64,000 nt of DNA from assembly GCF_009712475.1 (NCBI RefSeq), contig NZ_VCJO01000011.1:124001-188000 (forward strand), in the 5' to 3' direction. Each line of letters opens with the position of its first letter. Positions within the stretch are counted from its first letter, which is position 1. The stretch is from Micromonospora sp. CP22 (GTDB lineage: Bacteria > Actinomycetota > Actinomycetes > Mycobacteriales > Micromonosporaceae). Shown piece by piece: positions 34,206 through 42,436 of this stretch. Below the pieces are notes generated by a model that was given only the letters and a program-made list of their open reading frames with translations, searched no databases and was not told where the DNA came from. Made by a program: the position numbers and the translations under genes.

Positions 34206-35507
34206 ATGACGAAGCCTCGTGTGGTGATCGTGGGGGCCGGGTTCGCCGGGTACCACGCGGCGAAGACGTTGAGTCGGCTGGCCCGCGGCCGAGCCGAGAT
34301 CGTCCTGCTGAACTCGACCGACTATTTCCTGTACCTACCGCTGCTGCCGGAGGTGGCGGCCGGGGTGGTGGAGCCGGGCCGGATCGCGGTGCCGCTGGCC
34401 GGCACGCTGGACGGCGTACGGGTGGTCATCGGTGAGGCGGACAGCGTCGATTTGCAGAACCGGTGGGTCGGCTTCACCCAGCCGGAGGGCGAGCGCAACC
34501 GGCTGGCGTACGACCGGCTGGTCCTGGCCGTCGGCAGCGTGAACAAGCTGCTGCCGATCCCCGGCGTGACCGAGTACGCCCACGGCTTCCGTGGCCTGCC
34601 CGAGGCGCTCTACCTGCACGACCACGTGGTCCGGCAGATCGAGTTGGCCGAGCAGGCCGAGGATCCGGCCGAGCAGCAGGCACGGGCCACGTTCGTGGTG
34701 GTCGGAGCCGGCTACACCGGCACCGAGGTGGCCGCGCACGGCATCCTGTTCACCGACGAACTCGCGGCCCAGCGCCCCCATCTCAAGGTCCGACCCCGGT
34801 GGATGCTGCTGGACGTCGCCCCCCGGGTGCTGCCGGAGCTGGACCGTCGGATGTCGGTCACCGCGGACCGGGTGTTGCGTCGCCGTGGGGTGGACGTGCG
34901 GATGGGCACCTCGGTCGCGGTCGCCACCTCCGACGGGGTCAAGCTCACCGACGGCGAGTACGTGCCCACCTGTTCGCTGGTCTGGTGCGTGGGCGTACGA
35001 CCTGACCCGTTCGTGGCGGAACTGGGTCTGCGGACCGAGAAGGGGCGGCTGGTCGTCGACGAGTACCTCAACGTCCCCGGGTTCCCCGAGGTCTACGCCT
35101 GCGGTGACGCCGCCGCGGTGCCCGATCTGACCCGCCCCGGCGAGATCTGCACCATGACGGCCCAGCACGCGCAGCGGCAGGGCAAGCTGGCCGCGCACAA
35201 CATCGCCGCCTCGTACGGGCAGGGACGTCGTCGGCCGTACAAGCACCACGACCTCGGTTGGGTGGTGGACCTCGGCGGCAAGCAGGCGGCGGCGAACCCG
35301 CTGAAGGTGCCGCTGTCCGGCCTGCCCGCCAAGGCGGTGACCCGTGGCTACCACCTGCTCGCGATGCCCGGCAACCGGGCCCGGGTGAGTGCCGACTGGG
35401 TCCTCGACGCGGCGTTGCCCCGGTCGGCGGCACAACTCGGACTGATCTCCGCTGCCGCCGTACCGCTGGAGAGCTCGTCACCCGAGATGCCGGCGCGGGT
35501 CCACTGA
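34206..35507 (+). CDS. type II NADH dehydrogenase-like FAD oxidoreductase
   Basis: 433 residues. FAD-binding VVIVGAGFAGYHAAKTL at the N-terminus, second Rossmann motif FVVVGAGYTGTEVA at about 160-174, and the late FAD motif EVYACGDAAAVP. LYLPLLPEVAAGVVEP and TAQHAQRQGKLAAHNI fit the NDH-2/Ndh group, which oxidises NADH and reduces quinone at the membrane surface without pumping protons. The C-terminal part (about 380-433) lacks a strong amphipathic helix, so another electron acceptor is possible. Single gene with a strong terminator. Confidence 0.87.
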   Translation: MTKPRVVIVGAGFAGYHAAKTLSRLARGRAEIVLLNSTDYFLYLPLLPEVAAGVVEPGRIAVPLAGTLDGVRVVIGEADSVDLQNRWVGFTQPEGERNRLAYDRLVLAVGSVNKLLPIPGVTEYAHGFRGLPEALYLHDHVVRQIELAEQAEDPAEQQARATFVVVGAGYTGTEVAAHGILFTDELAAQRPHLKVRPRWMLLDVAPRVLPELDRRMSVTADRVLRRRGVDVRMGTSVAVATSDGVKLTDGEYVPTCSLVWCVGVRPDPFVAELGLRTEKGRLVVDEYLNVPGFPEVYACGDAAAVPDLTRPGEICTMTAQHAQRQGKLAAHNIAASYGQGRRRPYKHHDLGWVVDLGGKQAAANPLKVPLSGLPAKAVTRGYHLLAMPGNRARVSADWVLDAALPRSAAQLGLISAAAVPLESSSPEMPARVH

Positions 35508-35544
35508 CCTCGGGTGGCCCCTCGCCCGCGTCGGCACGCGGGTT

Positions 35545-35579
35545 CGTGCGGTCGTGGGCGCCGCGCCCACGACCGCACG
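35545..35579. terminator. bidirectional terminator between the NDH-2-like gene and the DUF2267 fusion gene
   Basis: A perfect 16-bp stem: CGTGCGGTCGTGGGCG (35545-35560) with its complement at 35564-35579 and a CCG loop. It lies between two convergent genes. Confidence 0.85.
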
Positions 35580-35596
35580 AGCGACGTCACGCCGAC

Positions 35597-36577
35597 TCAG
35601 CCGGCGGCCATTCCGGCGCCCGCCTCGTCGACGGCGTCATCGACCGCGTGTGCCAGGTCGATGTCGCTCGCGGTCACCGCCCCGGCGTTGCCGGAGGTCA
35701 CGGTCAGCACCGCGGTGGTCGGGTCGGCCCGGCCGATCCGTGGCCCGCGCCCCAACTGCTGGCGGAGCAGGTCGAGCCGGTCCAGGACCCGGTCGAGGTT
35801 GCTCGGCGGCAGCTCCAGGGTGCGCGACAGCGCGTTGCCGTCACCGGACCAGTAGGGCAGGTCGGCCAGGGCGGCACGCAGCTCGGCCGCCGACAACGGC
35901 GGGGTCGAACCGACCACGCCGACGACGCCGCCACCGGCCGGCGGTGGCTCCAGCAGCTCCCGCAGCTCGTCCGGTACGTGCAGCGACTCGATCAGGTCAC
36001 CGTCGTGCTCGGCGAGTGCGGCGAGCGTCGCCTGGGCCTGATAGCGGGCCTGCTCCGGGGTGCGACCACTGATCCGGGCCACCTCGGACAGGAAGCCACC
36101 CAGATCCTGGTGCCGCTCGATGCCGTCCACCGGGACCACGTCGTGCAGTGTGGTGGGGACGGCCTCCAGCAGCCGACGACGTTCGCCGTCCTGGAGGGCC
36201 CAGGCCAGGACGAGCACCGTCGACTCGACCCCGACCTTGGCGGTGCGGAAGTCGACGCCGGAACGGCGGACGACGTCCTCGACCAGGTCGCGGTAGCCCA
36301 CCGTGGTGATGCCCGGCGCCGACAGACCCGGCTCTGGAAGGGGCCGGGGCGCCTGCGGGACCCCGGCGGGCGGAGGAGCGGGGCCGCCGCGAGTGGTGTC
36401 CGGTTTGTGGCGGGCACCGACCGGCGCGGGGCCGGCTCGCCGGCTCTGGTCGAGGTGGGTGAGCTGCTTGGACGCGCTCAGGCTGGCCCCGGTGTCGGCG
36501 GCTCGCATACCACGTTCCCGGGCCTGCCGGGCCAGGGCCCGACGGCGCTGGTTGTCACCCTCCATCTGTTTACGCAT
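35597..36577 (-). CDS. DUF2267 / pterin-4a-carbinolamine dehydratase-like fusion protein
   Basis: 326 residues from the ATG at 36577 (GAGG 7 nt upstream). Residues 1-45 are highly charged (RKQMEGDNQRRRALARQARERG); 46-90 are Pro-rich. A DUF2267 domain covers about 92-210 (VGYRDLVEDVVRRSGVDFRTAKVGVEST ... VPDELRELL). Residues about 228-316 resemble pterin-4a-carbinolamine dehydratase: LSAAELRAALADLPYWSGDGNALSRTLELP, then LTVTSGNAGAVTASDIDLA. The catalytic HHP of that family is replaced by GRGP (around 277-279) and the second THD site by TSG, so dehydratase activity is unlikely. Possibly a dimerisation or binding module. Confidence 0.75.
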   Translation of the reverse strand: MRKQMEGDNQRRRALARQARERGMRAADTGASLSASKQLTHLDQSRRAGPAPVGARHKPDTTRGGPAPPPAGVPQAPRPLPEPGLSAPGITTVGYRDLVEDVVRRSGVDFRTAKVGVESTVLVLAWALQDGERRRLLEAVPTTLHDVVPVDGIERHQDLGGFLSEVARISGRTPEQARYQAQATLAALAEHDGDLIESLHVPDELRELLEPPPAGGGVVGVVGSTPPLSAAELRAALADLPYWSGDGNALSRTLELPPSNLDRVLDRLDLLRQQLGRGPRIGRADPTTAVLTVTSGNAGAVTASDIDLAHAVDDAVDEAGAGMAAG

Positions 36578-36699
36578 GGCGTACCTCGCTTCCGTTGGTG
36601 TCGGCCGCTTCGTCGATGGCCTTCCCGGCCGCCGCCGGGGCGAAACGGCCGGGGCGCAGCGGGCAGGGTGGCCCTCGGCCGGTGTCGGCCGGGCTTCAT

Positions 36700-36732
36700 C
36701 CCGCCCGGGTGAGGGTCCGTCACCCGGGCGGG
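36700..36732. other. large perfect hairpin in a divergent promoter region
   Basis: CCCGCCCGGGTGA (36700-36712) and TCACCCGGGCGGG (36720-36732) form a 13-bp stem with a 7-nt loop. The flanking genes are divergent (starts at 36577 and 36792), so it is not a terminator for either. It may be an operator or a 5'-UTR structure of the small gene at 36792. Confidence 0.5.
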
Positions 36733-36791
36733 GCCGACGATCGTGGTGGCCGGAGATCTTCCGAGAGACCCGGCGGAAGGGCAGGTCCGTG

Positions 36792-37094
36792 ATGAAGCGG
36801 ATAGTCGAGATCGTCCCTGCTCGACCCGGTTGGTACTCCCGGTGGCAGGTGGAGCCCGAGCGCACCCGCTGCTACCCGGTGAGCCTGTGGGCGCTGGTGG
36901 AGGAGAGCGACGGTGGGGGTCGCGAGGTGATCGGGGTGGACTGCGTCGGTCAGTGGCCCGGAGCACCGGACGACGGGACGGATGCCGAGTTCGTCCGCTA
37001 TCTGTTCAGAACTCCCGATTCGGGCCCGCCGGAGGACGCGGAGCCGACCACCGAGCCCCACCGCGTGGGTCCGTACCCGGTCCCGGCCCCCTGA
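36792..37094 (+). CDS. conserved small protein of unknown function
   Basis: 100 residues from an ATG preceded by AAGGGCAGG. It starts MKRIVEIVPARPGWYSRW and contains ERTRCYPVSLWALVEESDGGGREVIGVDCVG, with an acidic Pro-rich tail. It has no TM, signal or recognised domain. Codon use and ribosome site support a real gene. The Arg/Trp-rich N-terminus looks like small actinobacterial proteins of about 100 residues with no known role. Confidence 0.6.
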   Translation: MKRIVEIVPARPGWYSRWQVEPERTRCYPVSLWALVEESDGGGREVIGVDCVGQWPGAPDDGTDAEFVRYLFRTPDSGPPEDAEPTTEPHRVGPYPVPAP

Positions 37095-37104
37095 GCCACC
37101 CTCC

Positions 37105-37137
37105 GGCCCCCGACCCCTGGTCCCAGGGTCGGGGGCC
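37105..37137. terminator. bidirectional terminator hairpin
   Basis: GGCCCCCGACCCCTGG (37105-37120) pairs with CCAGGGTCGGGGGCC (37123-37137), with one bulged C. It separates the small gene and the convergent STAS gene. Confidence 0.75.
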
Positions 37138-37160
37138 ACCCCTCGGGTGGCCCGGCCGGC

Positions 37161-37523
37161 TCAGCCGGCCGCCGGCACGTCGCTGTCCCCGACGACGTCG
37201 GATCCGGTGGCCGGCGGAAGCTCCAGCAGGTCGGCGAGGCCGGTGCGGTCCAGCAGGTGGCGCAGCACGGCGTTGACACCGGTCAGTCGCAGCGGCGCCG
37301 AGCCGCCTCGATGCGCCAGCACGAAGGCGCTGAGCCCGGAGGAGTCACACAGACCCACCCCGGTGAGATCGATGACCAACTGCCGGTAGCCGTCGCGGCG
37401 CAGCTCGTCGACGGCGTCGACGAGCTCCGGCGCGCTGTCGAAGTCCAGGTCGCCGGTCAGCCGCAACTCGGCCCGCCCCGCGTCGCGCCGGTCGATCTCG
37501 ATGACCAACAGCTGTGCCGACAT
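37161..37523 (-). CDS. STAS-domain anti-sigma factor antagonist-like protein
   Basis: 120 residues. One STAS domain: ELRLTGDLDFDSAPELVDAVDEL, then LVIDLTGVGLCDSSGLSAFVLAHR with Ser in the DSSGL loop, the site that RsbW/SpoIIAB-type kinases phosphorylate in RsbV/SpoIIAA homologues. The C-terminal 15 residues are an acidic tail. A second STAS gene lies 75 bp upstream on the same strand. Part of a partner-switching set with the SpoIIE-type phosphatase; no HATPase kinase gene lies in this window. Confidence 0.9.
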   Translation of the reverse strand: MSAQLLVIEIDRRDAGRAELRLTGDLDFDSAPELVDAVDELRRDGYRQLVIDLTGVGLCDSSGLSAFVLAHRGGSAPLRLTGVNAVLRHLLDRTGLADLLELPPATGSDVVGDSDVPAAG

Positions 37524-37597
37524 GACTTCATGCTCCCAGGACGCCGACCGGGCGCAAGTCGCGGGGTGGGACAGGCGGCGGTGCCGAGGAGACGTCG

Positions 37598-37981
37598 CTA
37601 CGCGGTGGCCGGAGACTGGTCGTCGGGCGCGGCGTCGGTGGGCTCGCGGGCCAGCAGGCCGGTGACCCCGGTCATGTCGAGGATGGCCTGGAGGAACCGG
37701 GGGACCGCGTGCAGCCGCAGCCGGGTGTCCCGCTGCTGCCCCTCACGCCAGGCGTGCACGATCACGCTGAGTCCGGTGCTGTCGACGAACTGGAGGCCGC
37801 CGAAGTCGAGCACCAGCGTGGCCGGGGCGGTGCTCACGATCTGGTCGATCTCGCGCCGCAGCGACTCGGCGGAGGCGTACGCGAGGTCACCGGCGACCCG
37901 GATCACGGGTGCGTCGGGGTCGGACCGGTCGACGGACACGCTCAGCGGCGAGGTCTCGGGTCTGCGACCGTGGGACAGCAA
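37598..37981 (-). CDS. second STAS-domain anti-sigma factor antagonist-like protein
   Basis: 127 residues from a TTG at 37981 with GGAAGG 9 nt upstream. The STAS domain has VIRVAGDLAYASAESLRREID and LVLDFGGLQFVDSTGLSVIVHAWR, with Ser-Thr in DSTGL as phospho-acceptor. The substitution pattern differs from the first STAS protein, so the two may read different kinases. Divergent from the PP2C phosphatase gene, its likely phosphatase. Confidence 0.9.
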   Translation of the reverse strand: MLSHGRRPETSPLSVSVDRSDPDAPVIRVAGDLAYASAESLRREIDQIVSTAPATLVLDFGGLQFVDSTGLSVIVHAWREGQQRDTRLRLHAVPRFLQAILDMTGVTGLLAREPTDAAPDDQSPATA

Positions 37982-38191
37982 CGATCACGCCTTCCGCAGG
38001 TGGCGGGCGGGCAGGGGCGCTCGGATCGTAACAACGTCGAGCTGAGCCGCGTGTCAGGCGGTCGTCAGCGTCCGACGGCCGCCTCAGCCGGGTGGCACCA
38101 CCCGCCAAGCCGCGTAGGCTGGGTGCGGGACATGACCAAGCAGGCCGCTCGACGCGGCTGCGGAACGCGACAAGGAGCGAGGCTCAAGCTG

Positions 38192-39946
38192 GTGACAGGT
38201 GCCGACGTCAGGGACCTCGACCCCGGCGACGGACGGTCTTCCACACCGAGTGTCGCCCGGGCCCCGGCCTGGCGCGCGTCCACCTCCCGTCCGGCTGCCG
38301 GGCTGCCCGCGCTGGACCGGCCCCAGGGCCAACTCGCCGCCGACTGGCCCGACGTCGCCGAGCATCTCCGCGAAGGCGTGGTGGTGTGCGGCCCGGACGG
38401 TACGGTCCGGTACCTCAGCCCGGTGGCGCAGCGGCTGCTGCCGGAAGTGGTCGTCGGCGGCACCCTCGCGGTGGTCGAGCGGCTCGCCTCGGCAGATCCA
38501 CACCTGCGCCATCACGGCCGACGGTTGCGGGTGCGTCGGGTCGCCCTGTCCGCCGGGCGGAGCTGCTGGTACGTCGAGGACGTCAGCGACAGCGAACAGC
38601 GGGCCGAGGAACTGGCCGCCGAGCGGGCCAGGTCGTCCTTCCTGGCCGTGGTCGGCGACAAGCTGGGCAACCCACTGCACCCGGATCGGGCCGCCGCCGC
38701 GGTGGTCCGCCTCGCCGTACCCACCCTGGCGGAGGTGGCGGTGCTGGTGTTGGCACCCCGCTCCGGCCGGGCCCGATGGTGGCGTGCCCGCCAGGGCCCG
38801 GACGCCACGCCCACCGTCGACCACGGCGTACTCGGCGCGACGGAACTTCCCCCGGCGATCGCCGAGAGCCTGCGGGGCACCCAGCCGCAGACCGTGGACT
38901 GGCTGGTCGAGCAGAGCATCGACGCGGGTTGGCTGCCCGGTGTCGCCGCCACCGAGGTGGCTGCCCGCCTGGTGCCGTTGCCGGGCCGGGACGGGCCCGC
39001 CGGGGTGCTGCTGGTCGCGCGGGGATCGGGTGACTGGTACGGCGAGGACGACGTCGACCTGGTCCGCGCCTTCGCCGGCCGGGCCGGTGCGGCGTTGACC
39101 ACCGCGCTGCTCTACCGCGAGCAGGCCGAGGTGGCCGACATGTTGCAGGCCAGTTTGCTGCCCGTCGAGCCGACACCGGCACCGGGTGTGCAGTGGGGTA
39201 CGGCGTACCGCCCGGCGCAGGCCAGTCTGCGCATCGGCGGTGACTTCTACGGCTCGCACCGGCTGCCCGACGGCGGTTCGGTGTTCTACCTCGGCGACGT
39301 CTCCGGCAAGGGGGTCGAGGCGGCGGTCTTCACCGGGCAGCTGCGTCAGTGTCTGCACGCGTTGCACCGGGTCGAGCACCAGCCCGCCAAGCTGTTGCGG
39401 CTGCTCAACGACGCCCTGCTGGAGACGACCCTGGCGCACGGTCAGGGTCGGTTCGCCACCATGGTGCTGGGGGTGGTCCGTCCTGACCGCGACGGTGGCC
39501 TGTCGCTGACCCTGGCCGGCGGGGGGCACCTGCCGCCGCTGGTGTTGCGCAACTCCGGCGAGGTGGAGCAGGTGCCGCTGAACGGCATGCTCATCGGCGT
39601 GGTGCCGGACCCACGGATCGGCCAGGTCACCACCCGGCTGGCCCCGGGCGAGACCTGCCTGCTCTACAGCGACGGAGTCACCGAGGCGCGGGGCGGGCGG
39701 CGGGGTGAGGAGCTGCTCGGCACCGATCGCCTGATCCAGGCGCTCGACGGGTGTCACCGGATGCCGGCACCCGCGCTGGCCGAGCGGATCGAGCAGATCA
39801 CCTGCGACTGGCTGGCCCAGCGGGACCACGACGACATCGCGGTGCTGGCGCTGCGCGCCGCCGGAGCGGGTGGCCGCCCCCAGCGGCACCTGCACGCGGT
39901 CCCGACAGCGGTCGAGTCGCAGCCGCAGGAGAGGATCGCCCGGTGA
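38192..39946 (+). CDS. PAS-GAF-PP2C (SpoIIE-type) protein phosphatase
   Basis: 584 residues from the GTG at 38192; AAGGAGCGAGG precedes it. An ATG at 38132 in the same frame lies 12 nt after a TAGGCT -10-like hexamer and is an alternative. Residues about 50-125 look like a PAS domain (VAEHLREGVVVCGPDGTVRYLSPVAQRLL), 150-310 like GAF, and about 345-560 form SpoIIE PP2C: LRIGGDFYG, YLGDVSGKGVEAAVF, GGHLPPLVL, LYSDGVTEARGG and HDDIAVLAL, with the metal-binding Asp residues. It would dephosphorylate STAS proteins. The cobalamin-binding gene overlaps its stop by 4 nt, which suggests a shared signalling function. Confidence 0.92.
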   Translation: MTGADVRDLDPGDGRSSTPSVARAPAWRASTSRPAAGLPALDRPQGQLAADWPDVAEHLREGVVVCGPDGTVRYLSPVAQRLLPEVVVGGTLAVVERLASADPHLRHHGRRLRVRRVALSAGRSCWYVEDVSDSEQRAEELAAERARSSFLAVVGDKLGNPLHPDRAAAAVVRLAVPTLAEVAVLVLAPRSGRARWWRARQGPDATPTVDHGVLGATELPPAIAESLRGTQPQTVDWLVEQSIDAGWLPGVAATEVAARLVPLPGRDGPAGVLLVARGSGDWYGEDDVDLVRAFAGRAGAALTTALLYREQAEVADMLQASLLPVEPTPAPGVQWGTAYRPAQASLRIGGDFYGSHRLPDGGSVFYLGDVSGKGVEAAVFTGQLRQCLHALHRVEHQPAKLLRLLNDALLETTLAHGQGRFATMVLGVVRPDRDGGLSLTLAGGGHLPPLVLRNSGEVEQVPLNGMLIGVVPDPRIGQVTTRLAPGETCLLYSDGVTEARGGRRGEELLGTDRLIQALDGCHRMPAPALAERIEQITCDWLAQRDHDDIAVLALRAAGAGGRPQRHLHAVPTAVESQPQERIAR

Positions 39947-40974
39947 CCACCGCGACGAGGGACACCGTGCCCGGGGCCGTCTACCAGGATTACCTGCACT
40001 GTCTGGCCGAGGCCGACGAGTACGGCGCGATCGAGGTGGCCCGCGGACTGCTCGCCACCGGCGTGGCCGCCGATCGCGTCCTGCTGGAACTCGTGGCACC
40101 GGCGCAGGCCGAGGTGGGGGAGCGGTGGGCCCGCAACGAGTGGAGCGTGGCCCAGGAGCACGCGGCGACGCACATCAGCGAACGGGTGGTGGCGGCGGTC
40201 GCCGCGTACGCGGACGTCCGTCCGACCCGCCCCCGGATCGTGGTGGCCTGCATGGACGGCGAGTGGCACGCGCTGCCGGCGCGGCTGGTCGCCGAGGTGC
40301 TCCGGCTGCGCGGTTGGCAGGTCACCTTCCTGGGCGCCAGCGTCCCGGCCGCCCACCTGATGTCGTATCTGCACCGGTACGACGCCCACGCGGTGGCGCT
40401 CGCCTCCGCGCTGCCGATGCGGTTGCCCCACGCGCACCGGATGATCGAGGCGTGCCGGCGTTCGGACGTGCCGGTCCTGGTCGGCGGGCGGGGCTTCGGC
40501 ACGGACGGCCGGTGGGCGCGGCGGCTCGGCGTGCCGTGGGCCGCCAACGCCGTCGACGCCGCCGCCCTGCTCGACGACGAGCGGGCCCTGCGCGCGTCGA
40601 CACCGGCGGCCCTGGCGCACCTGGGCGACGACGAGTACGCCGGTCTGGTCAACCGTCGTGGCGAGCTGATCGACTCGGCGCTGGTCGAGTTGGCGCGGCA
40701 GTTCCCGGCCATCGGCGGCTACCGGCCCGCCCAGCTGGACTCGACGATCAGCGACCTCGGGTACATCCTCGACTTCCTGGCCGCCGCGCTCTACGTCGAC
40801 GACGGATCGCTGTTCGCCGAGTTCATCGAGTGGCTGGCCACCATCCTGGACAGCCGTGGGGTGCCGGCCGCGACGGTGGACGCCGCGCTGGCTCACTACG
40901 GGCGGGTGTTGCACGACTTTCCCCGGGCGGTGGAGCACCTCCAGGGTGGCCGCGCGGTGCTGTCGGCAGGTTGA
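39943..40974 (+). CDS. cobalamin-binding sensor protein (CarH-like cap domain, no HTH)
   Basis: 343 residues from a GTG that overlaps the phosphatase stop. A four-helix cap (about 10-92) carries W62-x9-E72-H73, the signature of AdoCbl photoreceptors such as CarH/LitR. The Rossmann B12 domain (about 96-212) has E107-W-H109, the axial-ligand position of ExHxxG (the Gly is Pro here), and later VLVGGRGFG. A helical domain of about 125 residues (215-343) replaces a DNA-binding region; it resembles globin-like RsbR-type sensor domains, but this is weak. No MerR HTH is present. Fits a B12-based light or redox sensor for the adjacent phosphatase; the light-sensing part is inference. Confidence 0.85.
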   Translation: MTTATRDTVPGAVYQDYLHCLAEADEYGAIEVARGLLATGVAADRVLLELVAPAQAEVGERWARNEWSVAQEHAATHISERVVAAVAAYADVRPTRPRIVVACMDGEWHALPARLVAEVLRLRGWQVTFLGASVPAAHLMSYLHRYDAHAVALASALPMRLPHAHRMIEACRRSDVPVLVGGRGFGTDGRWARRLGVPWAANAVDAAALLDDERALRASTPAALAHLGDDEYAGLVNRRGELIDSALVELARQFPAIGGYRPAQLDSTISDLGYILDFLAAALYVDDGSLFAEFIEWLATILDSRGVPAATVDAALAHYGRVLHDFPRAVEHLQGGRAVLSAG

Positions 40975-41101
40975 CCGAACCGGGCGCGACCCGGCTGCGA
41001 CACGCCGGACCCCGGCGGACACCGACCGTCCGACGATGGGCTAGATTTCCGCCAGCGCGGGGCCGGCAGGTTCCGTCCTGGCCGACCTGAGGCAGGTAGA
41101 G

Positions 41102-41548
41102 ATGGGCGCACACACCCTCGCTCCGGTTCGTATTCTCGTCGTCGACGACGACCCGGGCGACGTGCTCATGATCGAGGAAGCGCTGGCCACCTCGGACGTC
41201 GAGAAGGTGATCGACGTGGTCGGTGACGGCCAGGAGGCGATGGAGTTCCTCCGCCGCGAGGGCCGTCACAGCGACGCGCAGCGGCCGGACGTGATCCTGC
41301 TCGACCTCAACATGCCGAGGATGGACGGGCGTCAGGTGCTCGGAGAGGTGAAGGGCGACGAGGATCTGCGGACCATCCCGATCGTCGTGCTCACCACCTC
41401 GAACGCGGACACCGACATCATCAGCAGCTACACGTTGCAGGCCAACGCGTACGTGACCAAGCCGATCGACCTGGACGACTTCAACGACGTGGTGCACCGC
41501 ATCGACGAGTTCTTCGGTCGGGTGGTGGTGTTGCCCAAGCGGAGCTGA
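41102..41548 (+). CDS. single-domain response regulator (Rcp1/CheY-like)
   Basis: 148 residues. Receiver domain only: VRILVVDDDPGDVLMIEEAL, phospho-acceptor Asp in VILLDLNMPRMDGRQVL, TTSNADTDI and the KPID Lys. The DDDPGDVLM and NMPRMDG forms match the Rcp1 group, which usually serves phytochrome-type histidine kinases. No kinase is next to it; it follows the cobalamin protein by 127 bp. A TAGATT -10-like hexamer at 41042-41047 suggests its own promoter. Confidence 0.92.
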   Translation: MGAHTLAPVRILVVDDDPGDVLMIEEALATSDVEKVIDVVGDGQEAMEFLRREGRHSDAQRPDVILLDLNMPRMDGRQVLGEVKGDEDLRTIPIVVLTTSNADTDIISSYTLQANAYVTKPIDLDDFNDVVHRIDEFFGRVVVLPKRS

Positions 41549-41569
41549 GCCGCCGTCTCCGGCTTCGGC

Positions 41570-42436
41570 TCAGGTCAGTGCCGCCACGACGGTCGCGGCC
41601 CGCTCCTCGTGCTGGGCGTAGGCGTACGGGTAGGCGGAGATCTGCACGGCCTGGGCGGCCAGGGTCAGGCTCATCTGCTGCCAGCCGGGCACCTCCAGCA
41701 ACGCCTCGTAGAACGCGCGGGCCGCGTACGCCGGCCGCATCAGGTCCCGTACGGTGCCCCACCCGCTGCTGGGCCGCTGCTGGAACAACCCGACGGAGTC
41801 GTGGTCCCAGCCGATGGCCTGGTGCGGGTAGTTCTGCGACTCGGGCAGCACGCCGCTGGCGTAGTTGAGCAGGGTGCTCTCCTGCATCGCGGTGGCGACC
41901 GCGATCACCAGCCCCTGGCGGGGGATCTGCATGTCGACGCCGACGTCCACGATCGTCTTGGCGTTGTCCATCTGTGCCTGGCTGAGCCCGGCGACCGGCC
42001 GGGGGCGCGGTGGCTTGGTGGGGGCCTTCTTCTTCGTCGCCTTCGGCTTGGGACTGGCCGACGGCTTGGCGGTCGGGGAGGCCGACGGGCTGGCGCTGGT
42101 CGACGGCGGCGTGGGGCTGCGGTCGAGGGATCGGGAGGCGGCCTCGTCCTGGGCGGCCAGGGCGCGGTCGGTGAGTGCCTCGGTCACCTGCCGTGGCGGT
42201 GCCTGCTCGCCGTCGGACCGGGTCGCCACCACGGCGGTCGCGCCGAGGCAGCAGGTCACACCGGTGGCCAGGGCGACCCGGACGGGGGTGGAGGTGAGCG
42301 CCGCGCGAAGGCCGCGACGTGGCGTCGGTACGGCGCGATGTCGCCCCATCGGCTGTTCGGTGGAGGGATGATCGGCCGATGGGGTAGCCGATGCTTCGGG
42401 GGTCAGCGTCTGGTCGATGTCGTCGTCGGGATGCAC
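41570..42436 (-). CDS. membrane-anchored lytic-transglycosylase-like protein
   Basis: 288 residues from a GTG at 42436. A 50-residue cytoplasmic start (GRHRAVPTPRRG), one TM helix at about 52-72, then a linker rich in Ser/Pro/Lys (PSASPTAKPSASPKPK). The C-terminal domain (about 150-288) has MDNAKTIVDVGVDMQIP, VATAMQESTLLNYASG, HDSVGLFQQRPSSGWG and ARAFYEALLEVPGWQQMSLTLAAQAVQ. This is a widespread actinobacterial module with lysozyme/transglycosylase-like features: the Glu of MQES is the likely catalytic residue. Probably cuts or binds peptidoglycan outside the membrane. Confidence 0.82.
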   Translation of the reverse strand: MHPDDDIDQTLTPEASATPSADHPSTEQPMGRHRAVPTPRRGLRAALTSTPVRVALATGVTCCLGATAVVATRSDGEQAPPRQVTEALTDRALAAQDEAASRSLDRSPTPPSTSASPSASPTAKPSASPKPKATKKKAPTKPPRPRPVAGLSQAQMDNAKTIVDVGVDMQIPRQGLVIAVATAMQESTLLNYASGVLPESQNYPHQAIGWDHDSVGLFQQRPSSGWGTVRDLMRPAYAARAFYEALLEVPGWQQMSLTLAAQAVQISAYPYAYAQHEERAATVVAALT

